A stretch of 64,000 bases of DNA from Batrachochytrium dendrobatidis JAM81 (lineage: Eukaryota; Chytridiomycota; Chytridiomycetes; Rhizophydiales): NCBI RefSeq assembly GCF_000203795.2, contig NW_006281112.1, forward strand, positions 628,291 through 692,290, read 5' to 3'. The position numbers and the translations under genes were made by a program. Each line of letters begins with the position of its first letter. Within the stretch, counting starts at the first letter, position 1. This document shows positions 21,273-31,677 of this stretch, in pieces. Below the pieces are notes generated by a model. The model saw only the letters and a list, made by a program, of their open reading frames with translations, had not been told where the DNA came from and did not search any database.

Positions 21273-23207
21273 TTAACGAGAGTCACTTGAATGGGGTTTG
21301 CCCATTTCATCTAAATCAGTCAAGAATTTGCTGATGGGTTGCTGACTCCGTTTGGTTTTTTTAGAACCAGTTGGAGATTCAGCAGTGAATTGCGGAGAGG
21401 CAGTATTGGCTTGCATGTCACGGAGTTCACGTTCAGTGCGTTCACGTTCAAACAGTTCTCGCTGAACACGATTCCGTTCACGATCGATACGCTCCTGTTC
21501 TAAACGCAGACGTTCTTGCTCCCGTTGAAGCCGTTCACGTTCACGTTCTTCACGACGACGCTGGTAATCTAGTTCTTCCAAACGCACTCTTTCTGTTTCT
21601 TCTTCACGTTCACGTTGACGACGTTCGATTGCAGAGAGGTCAGTACGAACAAAAGGACCGGCTATATCATCTCTAATGCGTTGATCACGCTGTTGTTTTT
21701 CGCGAAGGGTTGTAGCAACAAGAGAGCTGACAGCCAAACGATCAGATGAAGAGATCATTTGAGAAGAAGTACGATGAGAGGAGTTTGTATTGGAACTACG
21801 TTGCAAGATACTTGTCGAGGCAGAATCATTTGGAGCAGCAATGACAGTATTTGGAGCGGTAGTGATGATAGTTGATTGATCATCAGTTTCTGCAACACAA
21901 ACCAGGGGAAAAGCGCCTTGTTTTGAAGTATTTGGATCGAAACCAAGTGCCCAACCATCGTCGAATGCACGAACCATGATGATTTCCAAACCGACTTCTA
22001 AACGAAGTTCGTCGGGTAAAGTGGGTTCATAGGGATGAAGGACTCTAGTTTTTCTTGCAGTGGGAGGTAGATTGTTCATTGTAATGGGAGGAGAAGAGTT
22101 GGCAGAGGAAGGAGGAGCAGCAGGAGCAGCGGAGAGATTTGAAGCGACGATAGAGTTGTGATTGCTTGTAGCAGATTTAGCGAGACTAGGAGGCGAATAG
22201 AGTGCGGTGATTGGACCCTTTGGAGTGGAATTGGCTTCAATTTCTTCAAGTTTATGAGAGCCTCGATATTGATTTGCTTGATAAGCGGCCTTGTCTTCAT
22301 GATCCACATAAGATTGTGATCGACGCCTGTAAAGATAGACAGCGAGTATGGCACCCACTACTAGAAGTACAACACCACCAATTCCAAGACCAATATAAAG
22401 AGCAAGGTTTGATTTAGAAGAAACTCCAGCCGAGACAGTACTCAGTTTAGTTAGATTCGTACAGCAAGTGTCTTTGAAGTTTGTAGTGCATTGAGCAATA
22501 GCAGTCGAGTTATTTCTCCAACCTAATAATACAAAAAGTGAGTTTCTAAAGCCACATTCTAACGGCAGCCACCACAACGAGGCGTTATTGAGAAATCAAT
22601 GCAAGCAGTTGGTTAGGATCGACTTACCACACAAGTCTCGTTCAGCTTGAGCACCTCCTGTGCATGGAGCACCAGCTGCTATGGCATTACTTGAAAACGT
22701 ACAATAGTTTGAGTATTGAGTTAGCAAGTTAGTTCTTGCTTGTGCAATAGCATTACTTCCTGGTGCACTACAGGCAGTTGTATTCTGAAAGACTTGCTGA
22801 ACAGTAGTTCCTGCCATGGAGCAGAATTGTGTACATAAAAGTGGTCCTTTGGGTGGACGGTTTGAAGACACTGAACATCCTGCTACAATCGCATCATTGA
22901 TGGCCATTGAACATTGAATAGATACTTGATATCGCATTACTTCAAGTGCTGGTCGAATGGGTCCTGTCGTGCAGCCATAGTTGTTTACAAATGAATCCGC
23001 AACTTGATTGAGATCCGCAATGTTGGACTGCACTGCTGCAGTAAAGGCTGCAACAGATGCAAACTGCGATTGCAACACTGGATAGCCTGTGTAATCCAAA
23101 CCACAAGGTGTCGAGCTATCAAGTGCAACACATTGTGGGGTCGTTTGTGCTATGACTAGCCTCCCTACTGTGATGAACCATCCCATCACAAAAGTTAAAA
23201 AGTTCAT
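21273..23207 (-). CDS. Single-pass membrane protein with Cys-rich ectodomain and cytoplasmic SH3 domain
   Basis: Two main exons (23207 to about 22629 and about 22524 to 21273). The start MNFLTFVMGWFITVGRLVIA is a signal peptide; an in-frame Met at 23309 lies too far upstream of it. The ectodomain, about 200 residues, has many Cys, beginning PCGLDYTGYPV and ending CTTNFKDTCCTNL. A transmembrane helix follows (LALYIGLGIGGVVLLVVGAI) with a basic YRRR stop. The cytoplasmic part has a Pro/Ser-rich linker, an SH3 domain (RVLHPYEPTLPDELRLEVGL, then DDGWALGFDP and GAFPLVCV), and a long Arg/Glu coiled coil (EERERERLQREQERL). The architecture recalls fungal FUS1- or SHO1-like membrane adaptors. A sensor role is inferred only. 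Confidence 0.78.
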
Positions 23208-23512
23208 TGCTGTAGTCTTTGGTCGATCAATAAAATAATAACTGGATTCAATTCTAGTTCTGATGACTGGTTTGAAGGTTCTTTTCAAGCTGCTCAAGAA
23301 GGAATACAAATCGTTTAAAGTTCTAGTCTGAAGTAAAACCCCAAAAAATCACTCCAAATCTATAAACCCGTCTTGTGTGTGTTTCAAATATCTTGCATTG
23401 ACCCTCTTACACTTCAAAGCATCACATTTGCATTATTATTTAATCGCTTCTCGGATAATCTCATCCAATAAACTCTTTATTCAAGTTTTTACTCCTATTC
23501 AATATATTCATC
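23208..23512. other. Short intergenic region
   Basis: About 305 bases between the SH3 protein start and the CDC24 3' end. It is AT-rich, and I see no gene or repeat. Confidence 0.45.
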
Positions 23513-26500
23513 CTATTGCGCCGTGATATGTACTAATCCACGATCACTCCCATTTCGTGCAAGCTCAAATGCCATCATCACATCATCATCTCCATTCATA
23601 CTGACATAATCTCCCTCTTCATCTCGATATCGCAGTCGAATCTCTCTACCTTCTGGTAATGCTGCATTGTTCAGTCGGATCTTGCGTGTGATCTTGGATA
23701 CTAGGTCTCGATACGTTGTTCCTCGTGATGGTACCGCTATCAAAATAACATCATCACCATAGTAGGTCTTGATCTTAATGAGGGGTGCAATCGATGAGGT
23801 CGATGCTTGGGAGGAACTCCCCGTTGATGTGGTTGGATGTGCTCGTGGTCCTGGAATAGGCGATGTCATACGCTCACGTATAGACGATGTTCCGTTGGGT
23901 ATCGCTGGTGGAGAGTGCAACGTAGGCGATGTCATGTCATTACGATGATACTGCTGGTGATATGAATAGTTTCCATGTATAGCTTCTTCTTGAGATCGTA
24001 CACTGGATGGTAACGGTGATACCGCTCTGTTTCCACTCGAGCTTAATGGAACAGGTGGAAGTCCAATGGTGGGTGCGGGTCCAGACGAGGCTGATGTCTG
24101 AGATGCTGATGCTTGTCCACGATTCATCATGCCTGCACTGATTGCAGTACTAATACTTATTCCTCCATGTCCATTGGCATGTTGTTCAAAATTGGAATCT
24201 AAAGGCATGGTCTTCTGCTCTGGTGACATACTTGCTCGTTGCGACCGATGGGTTGCTTCTTGCATTTGCTGATACCCTTGTGCTTGAAATGTTGGGTAGT
24301 AACCAGGCCCTTGTTGAGGTGGGTGGTGTTGCTGTTGATACTGCTGATATTCAGCCATACTGATTTGAGGTTGTGGAGATACAACATTTCTTGGCGGTTG
24401 AGGTGGAAGCTGTTGAGCGTAGCTCATATGGCTGACTCCACGAGGCGAGTGTGGACCTTGTAGCTGCGATGGAGGCATACTTCTCAAATCTGTTTGTAAA
24501 CGAGATACGCCTGGAATACCACCACCAGCATTCTGTCCGGGAAACGCTCCCAGCATTTGAGATCGTTGATATGCTCCAGGTGATCCAGGTGTAGAGATTG
24601 GCGGCGATGGAATGTATTCTGTAGGAAGTGCTTGAGTAGTGCTAGCATTGCTACCAGAACCACCATTCGCTGCAAAAGTGCTGATGGGCTCACCTGCCAA
24701 TCCAGATCGCATCAACACGTCTTCTACAGATGGTACGACGGCTTCCTCTTTTGTATGGTTCCTGTCGTCCATCTTTTTTAAATCCTTTTTCTTGAGCGAC
24801 GGCATAAAGTATGATCCGCCAAATGCATTCCCACTAGATCCTGTCGTGGGTACACCACCATGAGAGAGCGATGCCAGAGTAACCCGTCGCTCTTGTGCTG
24901 TAGCATGTGTAGACATGGGTACTCCATGTTCAGATAGCTGGGGTTGCGTTTGAGAGGGTAACGTAGGAATCGACCCAGTCCATTGTGGACCTGTTCCTGT
25001 AGCTGGGTCAGTCGAGCTTCTGCTACGTTGCATGTTTTCTGGATGAAATGGGTATCCAGCCACGCTAGAATCGTTGGTAGAAACACCATTCATTGGTTTG
25101 GAAGACATGCCTGAAGTTACACTGAGTGAGCTTTGTCCTCTGGATAGTACGACAGAAGGACGACTAGCCATGGCTGCATTGGGTCCATTAATGCTGGATG
25201 TACGCGGAGAGAGCTCGGTAGGTCGACGATCTCCAGGCCGGACAGAAACAGGACTACTTTTTCTCGAAACAAGCTTGAGATCGTTGGCAGAAGCATTGGT
25301 ATGGTACAGTGAATGGGTGCGTTTGGGTTCATCCACCGACACGTCTGCATCATGCAAATCTGGCGATGGTGCCAGTGACATACTGGCCATTCTTGCTGCT
25401 GTCTCGTGTGCCCGTTGGTCAGAAACGGACATGCGACGCTGTCTTTCAAGATACAGCAGTTGGTCTAACCGCCCTTTCCATAGCGTTGCTTGTTCCAAGT
25501 TACGGCATTTTAAAGGAAAGGCTTCCATCTCTCCAATATCACGCCAATGAACCACCAATTCAAAGTGTTGTGATGCTGGAACAGAATTGTCATCCACTTT
25601 GCCAATCGACGAAAGATGAATGTTGCCCTTGATGGTGTATACAGTCTCCTCGGGTCCATTTCGCTTCTTCTTCTTTTTAGATTCTTTTAAGCAAAGAAAC
25701 ATGCGTTCAAAAAGAAACAGCACATATTCCTTTTCAGAATCATGCGATACAAGGTAAAACTTATCAGTCAACAATAGATTTCCAAAATCTTCAAGACGAA
25801 GCCCTTTCCAATCCTCAACTCGGTCAGAAATATCTTGTTTGATGTGTCTGTTTTCTTCAACACGTTTGGTCTCGTTGACCCGTTCGGTCACTCTCATGAT
25901 TGCTTCTTTTCCTGCCACAAGCTCATTGTAATATGGATATGCCTCGGGTGAGCTTAGTTTGATCAGTTCCTAATAGGGTATATTAGTGTAAAGCCAAAAC
26001 ATGATGCTTTCCAACAAATTAGATTCAAAAACTCACATTAAGTAGTAGTGGATATTTGCAAATACGCTGAACAGGTTTAATGAGGTATCCTTGTAAACCA
26101 CGAGCAGGGTCAATGCGAGGATTAGTAGAAAGAATAGCAGTTTCTTGCAATGCCAATTTGCATGCATTATCATAGTTTCCACACATGGGTTCATAGACAC
26201 TGAACCCTTCTTCCTATATCACGATTACAGATCCAATAACGTTTTGATGAGCAACTATTTTCAACATGAGATATAAGCTACATTTACTGAAAAAAACAAT
26301 ACTTGCATTGTTAATAAATAATGCTCCAATCCTTTGATCCATTTGAGGAAGAGATAGTGTAGTTTCCATAGAGATTAAGAATCGCCGCTGAAAATCGACC
26401 AAATCAGGTAGATTGGCAAATATTTTGTAAATCATGTCCTTGTTTACAATAGAGTTGTTTGAGAGAAGCTCGTTTTCGTATGTCTGAACAAGACATGCAA

Positions 26501-27688
26501 CCAAAGATTAGATCAGTATAAAGTACCATCAAGCTGATTTTTAAATGACATCTGAATACTTGCCAGCAGTTCTTGAAGTGATGTAATGTAGAGACGCTCT
26601 GTTTCCAACAGTTCCATAACCACACGAGCACGATTGTCTGTTGGTTTTTCAGTTTCTTGATTGGTATTAAACGGCAATGGTCGCAGTGGCGGCAACAAGC
26701 CACGCCGTTCTATGTCATCCACAACAATTGTGATGGTTTTGATTGCCTATAAGCCAAACGATCAAATCAAAAATGTAGTATTAAATTTGATTAATAAAAA
26801 TAAAACCAAGAGGCTTAAGCGGCTATCATGATGAAAAACGCACAAGGGAATCAGAATTTCAGGATTTGGTCATACAACATGAAAACCCATCAAGAACATA
26901 AACAAGTTGATTGCCATGCAATTCATACATCTAGTGCATCAGCTTGTAGAGAGCTGCAGTGTATCACCAGCAAGCACATGAAAAAAGGCAAAGCCTTTAC
27001 TTTTAGATGACAAAGTGGCGAATATGAGCATCAAGACTAGCATGTCGATTCATAATCTCTTTTGTTTTTTAGTGATTGGTCGAAGTGTTATAATGGTAGT
27101 TGCAACATATGGAATGAACAACAGTACAACTCAATGATTCACAACATGACTGAAATGCAAAGCTGAATCAACATCACCAAAGCAACTGCTTGATGCCATT
27201 GTCGTTGTGAATTGCATGCCAACAACAGAAACACATCACATTCATGGCACAACAAAATGGCACACCTTGACCAATGCGTTAGTGTCGTCCTTGTACAGGT
27301 CTGATAAAGAGAACAGCTGGTCTTCAGGCACACCCAATTCGTCCTTGACTCCAACCAAGAAATGATATACACATTTTTTCGATACATTGGTATAGGTAGT
27401 TGAAGTAACGTCGACTTCAGTAACGGGCAACAGCTTATGAGGACCTAAATGATTGAATAGAACGCATAGAGGAGCGCCTAGTCTAAAGCAGCCAAACAAG
27501 ACCTGAATGGGATCGACAACAATAGCACCGGATTCTGATGCAAAAGCCTCAATTCCATTGGGAAACAAAAACCTTTCAAAGTCGGGTAATGAGTACAGCT
27601 TTTCAATAAGACTGAGAGTTTGCTGATAAAGCGACATGGTGCCATTATCAGATGTTCTGTTTGTCTGAACAGGCCGAGCAATTTCCAT
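23513..27688 (-). CDS. CDC24: CDC24-type Rho/Cdc42 guanine-nucleotide exchange factor
   Basis: CDC24 activates Cdc42 to set cell polarity. All four expected domains occur in order. The N-terminal calponin-like region is in exon 27688 to about 27266 (LFNHLGPHKLLPV, DLYKDDTNALVK). The DH domain is spread over several exons (RARVVMELLETERLYITSLQ; IYKIFANLPDLVDFQRRFL; DPARGLQGYLIKPVQRICKY). The PH domain is at the start of the 25918-23513 exon (LLLTDKFYLVSHDSEKEYVL, FLFERMFLCLKE). The C-terminal PB1 domain has KIKTYYGDDVILIAVPSRG and an acidic DEEGDYVSMNGDDDVMMAF OPCA motif, used to bind a Bem1-like scaffold. A Ser/Pro/Gln-rich linker of about 500 residues, longer than in yeast, separates PH and PB1. 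The first intron is long (about 515 bases). Confidence 0.93.
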
Positions 27689-28018
27689 GATTTGATAGCA
27701 GCAGTGGTTTCTGTAGTATTTTTTGTGGTAGTTGCTGTAGTATTTTCAGTAATGGTTCTAAAAACCTCGACAGTCGTTTCTGATGGTTTCGCTTGAAATT
27801 GTTTCAACTGACAAACTCGAATTGTCGAATCAAAACTGTTGTTGCGTTTTACCCAAATATTTGAAATTTGACCAAAATTTAAATTTGGTTTGAGTTGAAA
27901 TGGCAAATTTAATCAAAATTATCGAGTTTGTATCGAATCACATCCTATAAAAACAATCCTGTTAATAAACTTGGTATTTATAAAACAAATGAGTTTAGGA
28001 AAACTACTTTAATCCATC
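27689..28018. other. CDC24 upstream region
   Basis: About 330 bases between the CDC24 start and the left end of the hAT element. It holds a short AC/AG-rich simple stretch near 27690-27760, read as ACTACAGCAACTACC-like units on the minus strand. No gene is seen. Confidence 0.4.
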
Positions 28019-30815
28019 TAGTGTTTTGCAAATGCGAAATGGAATGGATTTTGGATTGCGAAATAATTATTTTTTCGCAATCCTGTTCCTGAGATCACCT
28101 TAAACTACCACGCTATCACATAATGTAACTTCCTCTATGGAAGTGTATGAGCTGTCGTCAACGTCAATCGATCGACACGAGGATACAAGCAAAAGGAAAA
28201 GGAGGCTCAATGACAGTCATGACCATGCGTCGTCCTCCTTACCCTCAATCTCATGCTCTATTCCTTTAACAACCACACGTTTGTCTAAAGTCTCAAAGGC
28301 CAGTTTGGTGTGGCAGTTTTTGACAAGCTTGATGATATAAATGACCTTGACAAGGCGAGAATTCCCTGTAAAGTTTGTCAGCAGCTCGTCAAGACAAATT
28401 CAAGAACCAACTTCAATCTTGTTGCCCATTTGGTGACCAAACACTGCGACGCTCTATCAGATGCAATGTATCAGTATTCCAAAGACTCCACAAGTATAAG
28501 TTTGAAGGGTACAAAACTACAAAGTAAGATTCAAGACTGCTTTGAAAAAGGTAATCATTGCATACTCGTATGATGCGTCATTATTTCTGCGGTCTGGAAT
28601 ATTAATATTGTATTTTTTGATGTTAATCTATTTTGTACTGACAGGGTTTACCCAAACAGAATTTCAAAACAAGCTACAGCGGTGGATCGTTGGTGACCAT
28701 CAATCGCTTTTGATTGTTGAGAATCCGTATTTTCAACAAATGATGTTGTACATCAACAAGCATATCATTTTCAAGTCCGCCGATACTGTATCACAAACTG
28801 TGAATCGTGATTTCGAAATTGCAAAAGCTGACGTTTATGCTCTTATCAAAGAAAACACATCCAAGATCTCGTTTACGACCGACATATGGACATCGCCAGA
28901 CAATGTTGCTTACACGGCCGTCACTGCCCATTTTATTGACAAAAATTGGAAACTGAAATGCATTCTTGTCGACTTTCTTGTATTTAATGACAGCCACAGC
29001 AGCCAGAACATTGCGGCATTATTCAAGCAGATTGTGGAACCCATATGCGGTGATAGGAAATCGCTCATTTTAGGAATCTGCACTGACAATGCGTCCAACA
29101 ATGAGGTTTTCGTTTAAGAGCTCATCAATTCTGGTTATTTGGAATCTCCCGAATGTCATCATCGTTGCTTTGCACATGTCCTTGATCTTACCGCCCAAGA
29201 TGCACATCAAGAGATCAAGACATCAATCGAGACACTGAGGTAAGGGATTAAATTGCTACAATGTTGCCCCGCATCGATGGAACAACTGAAAAAGATAATG
29301 GGAGAATCTTAAAGCCAATCCTTGATGTCGCCACGAGATGGAACTCTGCATTCGATATGCTGGTCACATATTTGAAAATGCGAGGTACGTCAAGGATCTA
29401 GAGCTGAACTTCAAGAGCACTTTATGTATGCCACCTTGCAGTTAAATTTGCAATAACATGTTGTCTTTAAATTTGTTAATTAGAACCACTCGTTCAAATC
29501 TTGGATCAATTGTACATGGAAAAGAAGATCCCTGACGTGCCGTCAGCGGGAGATTGGGACAACTTGACTAAATTAGTGCATTTCTTTCAACCATTTAAAC
29601 AAGCCACAATGGAATGCAACATCAACAAGCATCAAACGTTGTCATACGTTATACCATGGTACAACGTGTTATTGGACCATTGTGAAAATGCCGTCGATGA
29701 TTATGGACAATGATTAGACGCTTCGATTTCTGGAACTCCAGCAAGTCGTCGAAGAATTGCCAATGAATCGCTTGCAATTGATACATTGGAAATTTGAAAG
29801 GCGCAGCAAATGCATCCCAAATGCATTTCAAATGAGGCTTGACAAGTATTTTAATGTTTCCAGTAACCACTGTGTGATCGCTGTGGTACTTGATCCTCGA
29901 CACAAACTTGAGTTTTACGACGACGAAAATCAGGATGCCCAAGAAAATGCTTCTCAGAAAGAAAAAATCAAAAGGCAAATCCAAAGCGTCTATGCCGAGT
30001 ACCACAATCAAAGTGGCTTGATGCAATTAGAGATATTCAAAACGGCATTGGACTTGTCAGATAATCACATGCGTAATTACTTGTATTTAAACTTTGTTAC
30101 GCTCATTTCATTAGAATTCGGATGCACCTACTCCAGCAAATAGGGGTTTTAAAAATAAAAAGTTGACTCCTACTTTGCAACTCGAAGAATATTTGAATAT
30201 CCCAGTGGTGGATCCTAGGCAAGACCCATTGGAGTGGTGGAAACGTCGTGAATCGGATTTCCCCTTGCTTGCAAAAATGGCAAGGGATTATCTAGCAATT
30301 CCAGCCACATCTGCGTCCTCGGAGCACGCCTTTTCAAAGGCAAGGCATTTAATTACTGATTCGCGGACCAGACTGAGCGATCAGACAATCAGGGCTATTA
30401 TCTGCTTGGGAAATTGGCAGCGAGGTGGAATTTGGTGATTTGAGTTATTCAATGGTAGAAAACTTACATATGCAGATGGATTGAAAGGAGAAATGTTGGG
30501 TTACATATAAATTTATTATAATTGCAGGAGACGGTTTCCAAAGGATGGAGATCTGGAATAGGATACTTGTCTCGTTTTTAAAGAAACGATATACATGCAT
30601 AGTTTTTGCACGCATTCCGTAGATGTGGTTGTTGTTGATATTGTTTTTACCTCGGACTGTCGAAATATAGTATGATACATGTATTGTTTATCATATTATT
30701 AAGCGAATTTTATGTGAATTTCGCAAATTTGCAGTGAAATGTGCGAAATAAATCCAGAGGTCCATTTTGCATTGCAAAAGATATTGGCGAGTCAAATAGC
30801 ACAAATGTGGAGCTC
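28019..30815 (+). mobile_element. hAT-family DNA transposon, degenerate
   Basis: The left end TAGTGTTTTGCAAATGCGAA fits the hAT terminal consensus TAGNG, and the same end starts the shorter copy at 36936. The right end is placed near 30815 by alignment to that copy, which continues GTCCATTTTGCATTGCA (30758) to CAAATGTGG (about 30810). The terminal inverted repeats are imperfect in this copy, and no 8-base target duplication is recognisable, so the exact right limit is uncertain. It carries a broken hAT transposase gene. It lies between CDC24 and the ABC transporter. Confidence 0.7.
28137..30438 (+). pseudogene. hAT transposase with BED finger, frameshifted and interrupted
   Basis: The start codon at 28137 gives MEVYELSSTSIDRHEDTSK. 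At 28315-28319 a run of five T (GGCAGTTTTTGAC) shifts the frame; the related copy has six T (near 37231) and reads through. Next come a BED-type zinc finger (IPCKVCQQLVKTNS and LVTKHC), the RNase H-like core (ISFTTDIWTSPDNVAYTAVT, ILGICTDNASNN) and LVHFFQPFKQATME. The hAT C-terminal dimerisation block follows (PLEWWKRRESDFPLL, PATSASSEHAFSKARHLI). In-frame stops after DNASNNEVFV (29115) and after DDYGQ (29711) add to the damage. Some breaks could be introns, but the T-run frameshift cannot. The transposase is judged non-functional. Confidence 0.75.
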
Positions 30816-31575
30816 TTGGTACAACACATGTCAACATACATGTACTGTAGTGTATTGTACACTAGTAGTGATGATTCAACCAACGACATGCGTGGTTTTA
30901 ATACTATACGTGAAACTGCATGTTCATGGTTATGGGGACATGTCGGTGTTTGATACATGCAGTGTTACAATGATGTGTCAGCAACAATGTGATGGAACTG
31001 GATGTGCAATATCAAAACCATGTCCAGAATACGTGATATAACAACAACTTGCAGCCATATTGATTTGAATGGACCACTAAATAACAGTGTTGGTGTGTGA
31101 TAAACAGTTGCATTACTGACATGTGTCATGATTGTTGTTGAACTAGATTGCGATTGTATCCGTGATTCAGAATACAACAAATGTGTGTACAGAGTTGTAT
31201 TGACAACATTGACAGTCCAACACAATACATGAATGTGGGTTCAAACTTGGTGATCGAACAATGTATGATTACTAAGAGTGCAAAGTGTAGATTCAACATT
31301 ATAGTTTGATTGTGTGTTATATGATGGTTGTTGTATATCAAACACGCAATACAGTCAATGTGTAGTAATCATTGTATATTTCAATGCAGAATACAGTCAC
31401 TGCATGATGAATACTGGAGTGATTCACTCTACATGAATATGGCTGTAATGAGAGTCCAAATGCAATTTGTGCTGGGTACGTAGTTGTCTGACACTTGGTC
31501 CGGCCGATAGAAACAGCCACATTTCCGGGTATACTTGTTTGATGACGTGTCAATACAGCTTCATTTATAAAAAGG
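30816..31575. other. Intergenic region upstream of ABC transporter
   Basis: About 760 bases rich in short ACATGT, GTGTGTGA and CAATAC words, similar in style to the gene-poor stretches at 55.9-56.5 and 58.8-60.2 kb. At 31431-31448 it has ACATGAATATGGCTGTAA, a copy of the recurring terminal motif. No gene is seen. Confidence 0.45.
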
Positions 31576-31606
31576 TATAAAAGGTAACGAAAAAGCGTAT
31601 ATAAAA
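31576..31606 (+). promoter_or_regulatory. Two TATA-box candidates for the ABC transporter
   Basis: TATAAAAGG at 31576-31584 and TATATAAAA at 31598-31606 lie about 100 and 75 bases before the ATG at 31678. Spacing suits a TATA-driven promoter. Confidence 0.5.
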
Positions 31607-31677
31607 TCGATTTCAGTACTTTCAGAGCTTAAGCAGTCCATCTAATTGCAGTCTCAAAGTGCTAAACTAGAGCTATC

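Noticed and set aside
26828..27010. Small plus-strand frame in the CDC24 first intron
   Set aside because: No family features; it lies entirely inside an intron of normal type whose exons join in phase.
28791..29101. Minus-strand frames inside the hAT element
   Set aside because: They are antisense shadows of the transposase core.
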